Positions 34,329 to 43,267 are shown, counted from the first letter of the stretch. The stretch: 64,000 bases of DNA from Micromonospora fulviviridis (GCF_014648395.1 NZ_BMRA01000008.1:236676-300675); one strand, 5' to 3'. Translations and numbers: made by a program. The notes: generated from the letters alone by a model not told the origin.

Positions 34329-35600
34329 TCAGATGATGAGGTGGGTCCAGTAGGTGAGCCAGACCGCGAACAGCGCGCCCTGGAGCAGCGCCAGCCCGGC
34401 GGTGAGCCACGGGTCGAGGCCGGGCCGGCGGGCCCAGCGGGCCAGCACCAGCGCCACCGGGAACGCGGCCAGCAGGTAGCGCAGCAGGCTCTTGTAGACC
34501 GGCGGGCCCATCGACAGCGGCACCAGCACCACGATCAGCGTGTAGGCCAGGTACGGCCAGTCGGCCCGCCGGCGCAGGCCGACGGCCGCCACGAGCAGCA
34601 TCGCCACGGCGATCCAGACCCGCAGCGCGTTCGCCGAGTTGTCGCCGACGAGCGCCGACCCGGCCACCCCGAGCGGGTTCTGCACCTTGATCCCCCAGCC
34701 CTTCTCCTGGGCGTGCTGGTAGGCGAACCAGTCGCCGCTCTGCCAGCGACAGAACGCCATGAAGGTCAGCCAGCCGGCCGGGACCAGCAGCAGCGGCCAG
34801 CCCTCCCGCAGGTAGCGCGGCAGGCTGCGCAGACCCAGGCGCCAGCCGTGCTGGCGCAGCAGCACGAGGGCCAGCGGGACCACCACCACGAAGCCGACCG
34901 AGCGGCTCATCGCCAGGAAGTAGCCGACGATCCCGACCACCAGCCAGCGGCGCTGCTCGGCGTACCAGAACGCGGCCAGGGCGAGGCAGACGAAGAGCGA
35001 CTCGGTCAGCGCGGCCTGGAACAGGAACGCGGTCGGCAGGAGGAGCAGGTACCGCACGGATCGGCGGCCGTCGGCCGCGGCGTCGCCCGGGTCGCCGGCG
35101 CCGAGCAGCCGGGCGCCGAGCCGGTACGCGAACCAGAGCTGGAACAGCAGCGCCACGTTGGCGACCAGCAGCAGCGCCCAGGCGGTGTGCCCGCCGAGCA
35201 GCGGCGCGAGGGGCCGGGCCAGGAACGGGTAGAGCAGCGGGAAGCCGAAGTCCTTCCACGGCCGGTCCAGCGGCAGCCGGGCCAGGTGGTCGTAGAGGAA
35301 CGAGTCCCAGGCGAACCAGAGCGAGACCCAGCGGTGCGACGAGATCCGGTCCTGCTGGAGCCGCATCATCGTCTCGTCGGCGGGCGGCGCGCCGGGCACC
35401 CCGTCCCAGGCGGTCAGCACCAGCACGCCGACCAGGCTGAGCACCAGCTTCGAGCCGGCGAAGACGGCGAGCACGAAGCCCCAGGGCGCCGGGATCCGGG
35501 CGGCCAGCAGCCGGCCCGTCGACACCAGCCGGGCGCGTCTGCTCGGGCGCAGGTCGGGGCCGGGTACGTCCGCCGTCCCGGCCCGCCGCTCCTCCGCCAT
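34329..35600 (-). CDS. GT-C-type membrane mannosyltransferase-like protein (PIG-V-like)
   Basis: This is a 423-residue polytopic membrane protein with about ten helices. After a polar N-terminal tail and the first helix, the extracytoplasmic loop contains WVSLWFAWDSFLYDHLARL, with the WDS..Y motif of PIG-V-like, polyprenyl-phosphate-mannose-dependent glycosyltransferases. The ATG at 35600 has GGGAGCGGG upstream; the longer frame, continuing to 37385, is antisense to the flavoprotein gene. It is divergent from that UDP-galactopyranose-mutase-like gene across 198 bases. A role in cell-envelope glycosylation is inferred. Confidence 0.82.
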   Translation of the reverse strand: MAEERRAGTADVPGPDLRPSRRARLVSTGRLLAARIPAPWGFVLAVFAGSKLVLSLVGVLVLTAWDGVPGAPPADETMMRLQQDRISSHRWVSLWFAWDSFLYDHLARLPLDRPWKDFGFPLLYPFLARPLAPLLGGHTAWALLLVANVALLFQLWFAYRLGARLLGAGDPGDAAADGRRSVRYLLLLPTAFLFQAALTESLFVCLALAAFWYAEQRRWLVVGIVGYFLAMSRSVGFVVVVPLALVLLRQHGWRLGLRSLPRYLREGWPLLLVPAGWLTFMAFCRWQSGDWFAYQHAQEKGWGIKVQNPLGVAGSALVGDNSANALRVWIAVAMLLVAAVGLRRRADWPYLAYTLIVVLVPLSMGPPVYKSLLRYLLAAFPVALVLARWARRPGLDPWLTAGLALLQGALFAVWLTYWTHLII

Positions 35601-35798
35601 CCCGCTCCCACCGGTCGCCCCGCGACCGACCCCCGGACCGGGAAACCGGCCCGGCATCCCCGTTCCGCCCCGGTTCACACCCGCCCGACCCCGAACGGGT
35701 GACCCGGCGTCGCGGATCGCGGGAGCAGGTGAGTCGGGCGGCAGGACGGGTAAGGGCGCTGCCGCATCGGCAGGCTGGCGGCGGGGGGCGCGGACGGC

Positions 35799-37274
35799 AT
35801 GGGTGACGGCAACGGGACCGTGATCATCGGGGCGGGGCCCGCGGGGCTGACCGCCGCGTACGAGCTGCTGCGCCACGGCGAGCCGGTCCGGGTGTACGAG
35901 GCCGACGACGTGGTCGGTGGGATCAGCCGCACGGTGGAGCGGGACGGCTGGCGGTTCGACATCGGCGGGCACCGGTTCTTCACCAAGGTCTCCCGGGTGG
36001 AGGACTTCTGGCACGAGATCCTGCCGGCCGAGGACTTCCTCCTCCGGCCGCGGATGAGCCGGATCTACTACCGGGGCGCGCTCTACGACTACCCGCTCAA
36101 CGCCGGGAACGCGCTGCGCAACCTCGGCCTGCTGGAGGCGCTGCGCTGCGTCGGCTCGTACGGGCGGGCCCGCCTGCGCCCGCCGAAGGACCAGTCGCAC
36201 TTCGAGGGCTGGGTGTCGGCCCGGTTCGGCTGGCGGCTCTACTCGATCTTCTTCAAGACCTACACGGAGAAGGTCTGGGGGATGCCGGCCGACCAGTTGC
36301 AGGCCGACTGGGCCGCCCAGCGGATCAAGAACCTGTCGCTGTCCACCGCGGTGCTCAACGCGCTGCTGCCCCGGCGCAACCGCAAGGACGTGACCAGCCT
36401 CATCGAGGAGTTCCAGTACCCGAAGCACGGCCCCGGGATGATGTGGGAGCGCTGCACCGAGGAGGTGGAGAAGCGGGGCGGCACGGTCCGCACCAACACG
36501 TGGGTGACCGAGGTGCACCGGGACCCGGCGCAGCGGAGGGCCACCGCCGTCACGGTGGTCGACGTCGGGGGCGAGCGCACCGAACCGGCCGACCACGTGA
36601 TCTCCTCGATGCCGATCTCCGCGCTGGTGCGGGCCATGCGGCCGGAGGCCCCGCCGGAGGTACGGGCCGCCGCCGACGACCTGCGCTACCGGGACTTCCT
36701 GACCGTCGCGCTGGTGGTGCCGGAGGAGTTCTCCTTCCCGGACAACTGGATCTACGTGCACGACCCGGCCGCCAAGGTGGGCCGGATCCAGAACTTCGGC
36801 TCGTGGTCGCCGTACCTGGTCAAGGACGGGCGGACCTGTCTGGGCCTGGAGTACTTCGTCTTCGAGGACGACGAGATGTGGCGGACGCCGGACGCGGACC
36901 TGGTCGCCTTCGCCACCGCCGAACTGGAGCGGCTGGGCCTGGTCCGGCCCGGCTGCGTGGAGGCCGGCTATGTGGTCCGGATGCCGAAGGCGTACCCGGT
37001 CTACGACGAGCGCTACCAGCACAACGTGGACGTGATCCGCGGCTGGCTGGCCCGGGAGGTGCCGAACGTGCACCCGGTGGGGCGCAACGGGATGCACCGC
37101 TACAACAACGCCGACCACTCGATGCTCACCGCGATGCTGGCCGCCGAGAACATCGCCCACGGCGCCGACCACGACGTCTGGACGGTAAACGTCGAGCAGG
37201 ACTACCACGAGCAGCGGACGCCGTCGCGGCACGGCACCGGCCGGGACGCCCCGGTCATGCCCGCCCGGCGGTAA
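35799..37274 (+). CDS. FAD-dependent oxidoreductase, UDP-galactopyranose mutase-like
   Basis: This is a 491-residue flavoprotein. The N-terminal dinucleotide-binding motif is VIIGAGPAGLTAAYELLRHG, followed by GGISRTVERDGWRFDIGGH, both characteristic of the protoporphyrinogen oxidase/amine oxidase/UGM-like superfamily (COG1232-type). Later blocks are YTEKVWGMPADQLQADWAAQR and the C-terminal NGMHRYNNADHSMLTAMLAA. Proteins of this sort are often found with glycosyltransferase genes. The reaction is not certain: sugar-ring contraction or a desaturation are both possible. It is followed by the SAM-IV riboswitch region. Confidence 0.87.
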   Translation: MGDGNGTVIIGAGPAGLTAAYELLRHGEPVRVYEADDVVGGISRTVERDGWRFDIGGHRFFTKVSRVEDFWHEILPAEDFLLRPRMSRIYYRGALYDYPLNAGNALRNLGLLEALRCVGSYGRARLRPPKDQSHFEGWVSARFGWRLYSIFFKTYTEKVWGMPADQLQADWAAQRIKNLSLSTAVLNALLPRRNRKDVTSLIEEFQYPKHGPGMMWERCTEEVEKRGGTVRTNTWVTEVHRDPAQRRATAVTVVDVGGERTEPADHVISSMPISALVRAMRPEAPPEVRAAADDLRYRDFLTVALVVPEEFSFPDNWIYVHDPAAKVGRIQNFGSWSPYLVKDGRTCLGLEYFVFEDDEMWRTPDADLVAFATAELERLGLVRPGCVEAGYVVRMPKAYPVYDERYQHNVDVIRGWLAREVPNVHPVGRNGMHRYNNADHSMLTAMLAAENIAHGADHDVWTVNVEQDYHEQRTPSRHGTGRDAPVMPARR

Positions 37275-37342
37275 GGCCCCGGCGTGAGGGTGGTCATAAC
37301 GGCTGGACGGCCCGGGCCGCCCTCCTGCTAGCCTTCTCGGCA

Positions 37343-37442
37343 GGTCATGAGCGCCAGCGTCAAGCCCCGGCTCGCTGGCCGGCAACCCTCCTCCGCGGTG
37401 GGGTGCCCCGGGTGAGGACCAGGCACCGGCAGCCGCCGGTGC
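37343..37442 (+). ncRNA. SAM-IV riboswitch
   Basis: The stretch begins GGTCATGAGCGCCAGCG and contains the conserved core CGGCAACCCTCC followed by GGGGTGCCCCGGGTGA. It closes with GGACC at 37416-37420, pairing with the GGTC at the start. A following GCACCGGC hairpin (37423-37442) fits the extra 3' stem of the class. This layout is that of actinobacterial SAM-IV aptamers. A TAGCCT -10-like box is at 37329. It lies upstream of a leader peptide and an amino acid importer, so high S-adenosylmethionine should reduce their expression. Confidence 0.88.
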
Positions 37443-37485
37443 AAGCGTGGCCTGGCACCCAGGTCATCACCGACCAGAGGGAACC

Positions 37486-37617
37486 ATGTCTGCTCAGCTC
37501 CGCACCCCGCCCGCCGACGGCATCGCCTATCCGGCGCGTTTCGCGCTGGTCAAGCGGCGGCACGTCGACCTGATGCGGGTGTGCAGCGACGCCTGTCGCC
37601 GCTCCGACGCGCGCTGA
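37486..37617 (+). CDS. Cys-containing leader peptide of the sulfur-responsive type
   Basis: This is a 43-residue reading frame starting at ATG 37486 behind AGAGGGAACC. Its C-terminal part RRHVDLMRVCSDACR, with Cys at residues 33 and 37, matches the actinobacterial leader-peptide pattern (RRHVDLxRV...C) found before cysteine, sulfonate and methionine genes. In that class, ribosome stalling at Cys codons senses cysteine supply. It is too short for a normal enzyme and lies between the SAM-IV aptamer and the transporter, 100 bases before it. The regulatory role is inferred from the pattern and the location. Confidence 0.8.
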   Translation: MSAQLRTPPADGIAYPARFALVKRRHVDLMRVCSDACRRSDAR

Positions 37618-37717
37618 GGGCCACTCCCCCACTTCCGCACCATCCCTTCCGGCTCGCCCGCCCCGGGCGCGCCGTCGGCGGCGTGCGCCCACGCCGCCCC
37701 GGACCCTGGAGACACCT

Positions 37718-38575
37718 GTGCGAATCCGTTCCGCCCTGACCCGCGCCGCCGCGCTCGGCGCCGCCGCCGTGCTCGCCGCCACCGCCCTCACCGCCTGCGG
37801 CGACGACGGCGCCACCAGCGAGGCCGCCAACCCGTACGGCCTGCTCCAGGCCGGCGTGCTGCGGGCCGGCACGCTCACCGACGCCCCGCCGAACGTGTAC
37901 CTGAAGGACGGCAAGTTCACCGGCTTCGACAACGACCTGCTCACCGCGGTCGCCGCGAAGGCCGGCCTGAAGGTGGAGTTCGTGGGCACCGACTTCTCCG
38001 CCCTGCTCGCCCAGGTCAACAACCACAAGTTCGACGTCGGCAGCTCCTCCATCACCATCACCGAGGCCCGGAAGAAGACCGTCGACTTCGGCAACGGCTA
38101 CGACTTCGGCTACTTCGGGCTGGACGTGCCGGCCGGCTCCCCGATCACCGGCTTCGACCAGCTCGCCGGCAAGCGGGTCGTGGTCGTGCAGGGCACCGTG
38201 CAGGACGACTACGCCACGCGGGAGAACCTGAACCCGGTCCGGGTGCCGGACTACAACGGCGCGGTCAACCAGCTCAAGGCCGGCACGGCCGACGCCTGGA
38301 TCGCCCCGGCCGAGATCGGCGACAAGTCCGCCGCGGACAGCAACGGCAAGATCACGGTGGCCGCGAAGCAGCTCAGCCCGGCCCCGACCGCGTACGCGGT
38401 GGCCAAGGGCAACGACAAGCTGCGCGAGGCGCTGAACAAGGGCCTCGACGAGGTGATCGCCGACGGCACCTGGAGCAGGCTCCAGGCGCAGTACTACCCG
38501 GGCCGGCCGATCCCGGCCGACTTCAAGCCGGGCAGCGGCACCGTCGCCGTGCCGTCGCCGTCGGCGGCTTCCTGA
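37718..38575 (+). CDS. Polar amino acid ABC transporter substrate-binding lipoprotein (family 3)
   Basis: This is a 285-residue solute receptor with a lipobox ending LTAC (Cys about residue 27). The family-3 fold shows as GVLRAGTLTDAPPNVYLKDG, FTGFDNDLLTAVAAKAGLKV and FDVGSSSITITEARKKTVDF. GTG 37718 is the start. It is the first transporter gene after the riboswitch and leader peptide. Because both upstream devices sense sulfur metabolites, the likely ligand is cystine, methionine or another sulfur amino acid; the sequence alone would only say polar amino acid. Confidence 0.9.
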   Translation: MRIRSALTRAAALGAAAVLAATALTACGDDGATSEAANPYGLLQAGVLRAGTLTDAPPNVYLKDGKFTGFDNDLLTAVAAKAGLKVEFVGTDFSALLAQVNNHKFDVGSSSITITEARKKTVDFGNGYDFGYFGLDVPAGSPITGFDQLAGKRVVVVQGTVQDDYATRENLNPVRVPDYNGAVNQLKAGTADAWIAPAEIGDKSAADSNGKITVAAKQLSPAPTAYAVAKGNDKLREALNKGLDEVIADGTWSRLQAQYYPGRPIPADFKPGSGTVAVPSPSAAS

Positions 38576-38608
38576 CGAACGATCGAGACGAGCGGGGCGG
38601 ACGGAGAC

Positions 38609-39388
38609 ATGGATCCACTGAGCACCCTGTGGGAGACCTTCTTCGACTGGGACGCCATGCGCGAGGCGCTGCCCGAGATGCTGACCGTCGGGCTGCCCAA
38701 CACGCTGATCCTGGCGGTCTCCGCCGCCCTGCTCGGCTCGGTGCTGGGCATGCTGCTGGCCGTCGCGGGCATCTCGCGCACCCGATGGTTGCGGTGGCCG
38801 GCACGGGTCTACACCGACGTGTTCCGCGGCCTGCCGGCGGCGGCGACCATCCTGCTCATCGGCGTCGGCCTGGCGCCACTGGGGATGCAGGTGTGGGGCC
38901 CGAACCCCTACCCGCTGGGCGTGCTGGCGCTGTCGCTGATCGCCGCCGCCTACATCGGAGAGATCTTCCGCGCCGGCATCCAGAGCGTGGAGGCCGCCCA
39001 GCTGGAGGGAGCCCGGGCGCTCGGCTTCTCCTGGGGCGAGGCCATGCGCCTGGTCATCGTCCCGCAGGGCGTACGCCGGGTGCTGCCGGCCTGGGTCAAC
39101 CAGCTCATCGCGCTGATCAAGGACTCCAGCCTGGTCTACTTCCTCGGCCTGGTGGCCAGCCAGCGGGAGCTGTTCCGGATCGGCCAGGACTACGCGGCCA
39201 CCACCGGCAACGAGTCGGCGCTGCTGCTGGCCGGCCTGTTCTACCTGGTGCTGACCGTGCCGCTGACCCACGCGGTCAACTGGATCGACCGGCGGCTGCG
39301 GCAGGGCCGGGCGGTGGCCGCCCCCGATCTCGACGTCGAGCTCGACCCCGCCGGCGCGCCGGCCCCGACCGGAAAGGACCCGCGATGA
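38609..39388 (+). CDS. Amino acid ABC transporter permease (HisM/GlnP family)
   Basis: This is a 259-residue permease with five or so helices. The leading polar helix is typical of the family. Landmarks are DVFRGLPAAATILLIGVGLA, YIGEIFRAGIQSVEAAQLEG and the EAA loop EGARALGFSWGEAMRLVIVP. It overlaps the ATPase gene by four bases (ATGA). As the only permease gene it presumably forms a homodimer. Confidence 0.92.
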   Translation: MDPLSTLWETFFDWDAMREALPEMLTVGLPNTLILAVSAALLGSVLGMLLAVAGISRTRWLRWPARVYTDVFRGLPAAATILLIGVGLAPLGMQVWGPNPYPLGVLALSLIAAAYIGEIFRAGIQSVEAAQLEGARALGFSWGEAMRLVIVPQGVRRVLPAWVNQLIALIKDSSLVYFLGLVASQRELFRIGQDYAATTGNESALLLAGLFYLVLTVPLTHAVNWIDRRLRQGRAVAAPDLDVELDPAGAPAPTGKDPR

Positions 39389-40134
39389 GCACCGCCACCG
39401 CGACCGGCACCTCGGTGAGCCTGGCCGTCCGCGACGTGCACCTGGCCTTCGGGCGGCACCAGGTGCTGCGCGGCGCCGACGTGGAGGTGGCCCGGGGTGG
39501 TACCGCCTGCGTCATCGGCCCGTCCGGCTCCGGCAAGTCGACGCTGCTGCGGACGATCAACCGGCTCATCGAGCCGGACCGGGGCGACGTGCTGCTGGAC
39601 GGGCGCAGCGTGCTCGGCGACGACCCGGACGCGCTGCGCCAGCGGATCGGCATGGTGTTCCAGCAGTTCAACCTCTTCCCGCACATGACGGTGCTGCGCA
39701 ACCTCACCCTCGCGCTGCGCAAGCTCAAGAAACTCCCCGAGGACGAGGCGGTGCAGGTCGCCCGGGCCCAGCTCGACCTGGTCGGGCTGGCCCACAAGGC
39801 CGACGTCCGGCCGGCGCAGCTCTCCGGCGGCCAGCAGCAGCGGGTGGCCATCGCCCGCGCCCTCGCGCTGCGACCGCAGGTGATGCTCTTCGACGAGGCC
39901 ACCTCGGCGCTCGACCCGGAGCTGGTCAAGGGGGTGCTCGGGGTGATGGCCGACCTCGCGTCCGCCGGCATGACCATGGTCGTGGTCACCCACGAGATGG
40001 GCTTCGCCCGCGAGGTGGCCGACACGGTGGCCTTCATGGACGCCGGCGTCGTGCTGGAGGCCGGCCCGCCGTCCGCCGTGTTCGAGGCGCCGGAGCACCC
40101 GCGACTGCGGCGGTTCCTGTCCCAGGTGCTCTGA
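39385..40134 (+). CDS. Amino acid ABC transporter ATP-binding protein (GlnQ/TcyC family)
   Basis: This is a 249-residue ATPase. Walker A is GPSGSGKST, the Q-loop is MVFQQFNLFPHMTVL, the signature is LSGGQQQRVAIARALAL, and Walker B is VMLFDEATSALDPELV with the H-loop VVTHEMGFA. It completes the SAM-IV-controlled importer. Its last 101 bases overlap, antisense, the 3' end of the membrane protein gene at 40034. Confidence 0.93.
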   Translation: MSTATATGTSVSLAVRDVHLAFGRHQVLRGADVEVARGGTACVIGPSGSGKSTLLRTINRLIEPDRGDVLLDGRSVLGDDPDALRQRIGMVFQQFNLFPHMTVLRNLTLALRKLKKLPEDEAVQVARAQLDLVGLAHKADVRPAQLSGGQQQRVAIARALALRPQVMLFDEATSALDPELVKGVLGVMADLASAGMTMVVVTHEMGFAREVADTVAFMDAGVVLEAGPPSAVFEAPEHPRLRRFLSQVL

Positions 40135-40612
40135 CCCCGGCGGCCCGGCCCCGCTCCCTCGTCCTCCGGTAGCGGGGACGGGCGGCCCGGTCCGAGCCGG
40201 CCCACAGCCAGTAGATCGCCAGCGCCAGGCCGGCGGCGCCCAGGGCGCTCACCCCCCAGGGCGGCAACCGGTCGGGAGCGGACGGCGGCGGCGCGCAGTC
40301 GGTCGGCGTGTAGTCGACCGTGATCCGCTCGTGCCGGTCGGGCAGCCTCCCGTCGGCGAAGGACGCCCTCGGGATGCCGCAGATCACCGGGCCGTCGGGC
40401 GAGTCCACCCGCAGCAGCACGCCGGTCGCCCGCCCCGCCCCGTCCCGTTGGACCTCCAGGACCTGCGCCGGGGCCAGCACGCCGGCCGGTGCCGGCGGGT
40501 GGGGCTCCGGGTCCATGAACGGCCCCAGCAGCGCCATCGCCGCGCACGGCAGCAGGAAGGCGAGCGGGACCGCGGGATAGATCCGCAGGACCCCGTTGTG
40601 GTGCAGCGACAT
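40034..40612 (-). CDS. Small membrane protein, unknown
   Basis: This is a 192-residue frame. Residues 1-30 hold one helix (YPAVPLAFLLPCAAMALLGP), residues 45-105 a soluble part (VLLRVDSPDGPVICGIPRAS), and residues about 115-135 a second helix, which supports a real protein. The C-terminal 55 residues are Arg/Ala/Pro-rich and run antisense into the ATPase gene, so the true 3' end may be disturbed. I do not recognise the family. Confidence 0.6.
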   Translation of the reverse strand: MSLHHNGVLRIYPAVPLAFLLPCAAMALLGPFMDPEPHPPAPAGVLAPAQVLEVQRDGAGRATGVLLRVDSPDGPVICGIPRASFADGRLPDRHERITVDYTPTDCAPPPSAPDRLPPWGVSALGAAGLALAIYWLWAGSDRAARPRYRRTRERGRAAGVRAPGTGTAAVAGAPAPRTRRTAGRPPARRRRP

Positions 40613-40757
40613 GCGGCGACGGTAGCGGCGCCCGACAAGCCGAGGTCGTCATCGGCGTGGACGGTCGGGTTACGACGATCAACTTCAAGGGTAGGAGCCC
40701 CTACGGCCGGAACGGAGATTCCGTGGGTGCGCCGGTCGTCAGGGGAGGACGGCGCCG

Positions 40758-41870
40758 GTGCGCAACTGGTGGAAGGCCGCCGTGGGGCGGCTGCGGCAGG
40801 CGTGGGTGCCCGTGGTGGAGGCCGCGCTCGCCGCGACCGTGGCCTGGCTGATCGCCGCGCGGCTGATCGGCCATCCGGACCCGTTCTTCGCGCCGAGCGC
40901 GGCGCTGATCGTGCTCGGCGAGTCGCGGGGCCAGCGGGTACGGCAGACCATCGAGCTGGTGCTCGGGGTGGCCGGCGGGGTGCTCGTCGCCGACCTGGTG
41001 GTGCACGCCCTCGGCCCCGGCACGGCGACCATGCTCCTCGTCCTGCTGCTCACCCTCGGCGTCACGGTGGCGGCCGGGGCCAGCAGCACCCTGGTCATCC
41101 AGACCACGGTCTCCGCGCTCTACCTCGTGGTGGTGGCCGCACCGAAGGGCGAGTTCACCCCGTTCCGGTTCGTCGACGCGCTGATCGGCGGGGCGGTCGC
41201 CCTCGCCGCGAGCCAGCTCGTGGTGGCCCGGGACCCGCTGGCCCCGCTGGTGGCCGAGGCCCGGCAGACGTACGCCGACCTCGCCGACCTGCTCGACCGG
41301 GTGAACGCCGCGCTGGACCGCTGCGACGCCGAGGCCGCCCAGGCGGCGCTGGACCGGGCCCGGGAGGTGGACGGCTGCGTGGAACGCCTGCGGTCCGCGG
41401 TGCGGGCGTGCGCCGAGACGCTGCGGCTGCGGGTCCGCCGGCGGCGGCACCTCAGCCAGCTCGAACAGGTCGAGGCCACCGCCCGGCAACTCGACTACGC
41501 GGTACGCAACATCCGGGTGCTGGCCCGCAACGGGGCCACCCTGGCCCGGCTGCACACCGCCAGCCCGCCCGAGCTGGGCGCGGCGATCCGCTCCCTCGCC
41601 GAGGCGGTACGCGCCGCCGGCGCGGCCCTGGCCACCGACCTGACCGGCCAGGACGCCGACCGGCACGCGGGACGGGCCGAGGAGGCCGCGCTGGCCGCGG
41701 TGCGCATCGGCGCGGAGCTGCTGGAGTCCGGCCCGCCGCTGCCCGTCGTCATGATCGTCGGGCAGATCCGGGCCACCGCGATCGACCTGCTGCGCGGGGT
41801 CGGCGAGGATGGCGGGGCGGTGCTCAACCGGGTCGACGAGGCGCTCGGCCTGCCGACACCGGCGTCCTGA
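40758..41870 (+). CDS. FUSC/aromatic acid exporter-like membrane protein
   Basis: This is a 370-residue protein. The N-terminal 150 residues carry about five helices with the FUSC pattern (VEAALAATVAWLIAARLIG, FFAPSAALIVLGESRGQRVR). A long cytoplasmic helical domain of about 200 residues follows (LADLLDRVNAALDRCDAEAA). Homologues are annotated as aromatic acid exporters or FUSC proteins. The GTG start has AGGGGAGGA upstream. There are no obvious partner genes; the substrate is unknown. Confidence 0.83.
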   Translation: MRNWWKAAVGRLRQAWVPVVEAALAATVAWLIAARLIGHPDPFFAPSAALIVLGESRGQRVRQTIELVLGVAGGVLVADLVVHALGPGTATMLLVLLLTLGVTVAAGASSTLVIQTTVSALYLVVVAAPKGEFTPFRFVDALIGGAVALAASQLVVARDPLAPLVAEARQTYADLADLLDRVNAALDRCDAEAAQAALDRAREVDGCVERLRSAVRACAETLRLRVRRRRHLSQLEQVEATARQLDYAVRNIRVLARNGATLARLHTASPPELGAAIRSLAEAVRAAGAALATDLTGQDADRHAGRAEEAALAAVRIGAELLESGPPLPVVMIVGQIRATAIDLLRGVGEDGGAVLNRVDEALGLPTPAS

Positions 41871-41945
41871 CCGGCCGGCGGCCCGTCCGGCCGCGCATCG
41901 ACGAGCTGTCCCGGCGCCCCGGACCAGGCCACCGGACGCGCGCTG

Positions 41946-42635
41946 CTACACCTCGCAGCGGTCGGAGAGGGCGTATCGGGTGAGCACCACGTCGCCGATC
42001 TGGCGTACCTCGACCACCCGGGCGCGGCGGCCCGGGTGCCACGGGAAGCGGCCGTCCCCGACGAACCGGGGCGCCCGGCGGTCGCCCACGAAGAACGGCG
42101 CCACCACCAGGTGCAGCTCGTCGGCGACACCGGCGGTGAGGAACTGGCAGTGCACGGTGCCGCCACCCTCCACCATGAGCCGGCCGACCCCGCGCCCGGC
42201 CAGGTCGGCGAGGACCGCGTGGGGGGTGACGGGTTCGCCCGCGTCGACCACGGTGGCCACCGCGCCCACCTGCTCCCGGGCCTTCTCCACCACGCCGCTC
42301 GGGCAGTAGACCAGCTTCGGCCCGTCGCCCGTGGTGAAGAACCGGGCGGTCGGGTCGAGGTCGCCGCTGGCCGTGACGGTGACCTTCACCGGGGACGGGG
42401 GCAGGCCGCGGGCCACCCGCTCGGCCCGCCGCCGCTCGCTGCGCACCAGCAGCCGGGGGTCGTCGCGGCGGACCGTGGCGGCGCCCACCATGATCGCGTC
42501 GGCGGCGGCCCGGACAGCGTCGACCCGGTCGAGGTCCACGTCGTTGGACAGCAGCAGCCGCTCGGCGGTGGCGTCGTCGATGTAGCCGTCGATCGACATG
42601 GCACAGCTGAGCAGCACGTACGGCCGGCCGGTCAC
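41946..42635 (-). CDS. RibD C-terminal-type pyrimidine reductase (dihydrofolate-reductase fold)
   Basis: This is a 229-residue stand-alone reductase domain, lacking the N-terminal deaminase of full RibD. Family blocks are PYVLLSCAMSIDGYIDD, AIMVGAATVRRDDPRLLVRS and MVEGGGTVHCQFLTAGVADE. In riboflavin synthesis this fold reduces the ribosyl group of the GTP-cyclohydrolase-II-derived pyrimidine. The GTG start overlaps the GTP cyclohydrolase II gene (GTGA). A linked step on the same pyrimidine is likely, either riboflavin itself or a specialised product of this cluster. Confidence 0.87.
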   Translation of the reverse strand: MTGRPYVLLSCAMSIDGYIDDATAERLLLSNDVDLDRVDAVRAAADAIMVGAATVRRDDPRLLVRSERRRAERVARGLPPSPVKVTVTASGDLDPTARFFTTGDGPKLVYCPSGVVEKAREQVGAVATVVDAGEPVTPHAVLADLAGRGVGRLMVEGGGTVHCQFLTAGVADELHLVVAPFFVGDRRAPRFVGDGRFPWHPGRRARVVEVRQIGDVVLTRYALSDRCEV

Positions 42636-43267
42636 GGCACGAAGGGCAGGTCGAGGGCATGGTCGGCGCGGGTCACCTTGGCGGCCAGGTAGCCCGCGTT
42701 GGTCGGGGACAGGTGCACCCCGGTGAGCACCCGGTCGACCACCGTGACGCCCAGCCGCTCCAGCTGCGCGGCCTTGTCGGGGTTGTTGCTGAGCAGGGCC
42801 ACCCGGGTCACGCCCAGTGCCGCGAGCATCTGCGCGGCCACCGTGTAGTCGCGCTCGTCGGCGCCCCGGCCCAGCGCCACATTCGCCTCGTAGGTGTCCA
42901 GCCCGCCGTCCTGGAGGGCGTACGCGTCCAGCTTGGCGTAGAGGCCGATTCCCCGGCCCTCCTGGCGCAGGTAGAGCAGGTAGCCGCCGGCGTCGGCGAT
43001 CCGCTCGACCGCCTCGCGCAGTTGCGGGCCGCAGTCGCAGCGCTGGCTGCCGAAGACGTCCCCGGTCAGGCACTCGCTGTGCGGGCGGACCAGCGGTGGC
43101 GAGGCGTCCGGGTCCCGCCGCTCGCCGAGCCCGATGGCGAGGTGCTCGCGGCCGTCGACCAGGCCGTGGAAGGAGTGCACACGGGCGGTGGTCACATACC
43201 CGTCGGGGAACCGCAGCGGGACCGTGACCTGGGTCCGGACCGTCGCGGCGGGCAGCGTTTCGTCCAT
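42632..43267 (-). CDS. GTP cyclohydrolase II (RibA domain only)
   Basis: This is a 211-residue enzyme opening the imidazole ring of GTP. The zinc Cys triad is in CLTGDVFGSQRCDCG, the catalytic block is YLRQEGRGIGLYAKL, and ALQDGGLDTYEANVALG with GADERDYTVAAQML follows. No RibB domain is attached, unlike the common RibBA fusion of primary riboflavin synthesis. The ATG at 43267 has GAGGAG upstream. Its operon partners (PTPS homologue, dehydrogenase, glycosyltransferase, methyltransferase) suggest a specialised pterin- or pyrimidine-derived product. Paralogues in Streptomyces coelicolor are reported to differ in the product they release. Confidence 0.92.
   Translation of the reverse strand: MDETLPAATVRTQVTVPLRFPDGYVTTARVHSFHGLVDGREHLAIGLGERRDPDASPPLVRPHSECLTGDVFGSQRCDCGPQLREAVERIADAGGYLLYLRQEGRGIGLYAKLDAYALQDGGLDTYEANVALGRGADERDYTVAAQMLAALGVTRVALLSNNPDKAAQLERLGVTVVDRVLTGVHLSPTNAGYLAAKVTRADHALDLPFVP

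Noticed and set aside
37275..37342. Small reading frame upstream of the SAM-IV element
   Set aside because: No start codon with a ribosome-binding site; the region more likely holds the promoter (TAGCCT at 37329).
34329..37385. A 1018-codon open frame on the minus strand
   Set aside because: Only the part from 35600 downward is membrane-protein sequence; the remainder is the antisense of the flavoprotein gene and has no initiation signal.
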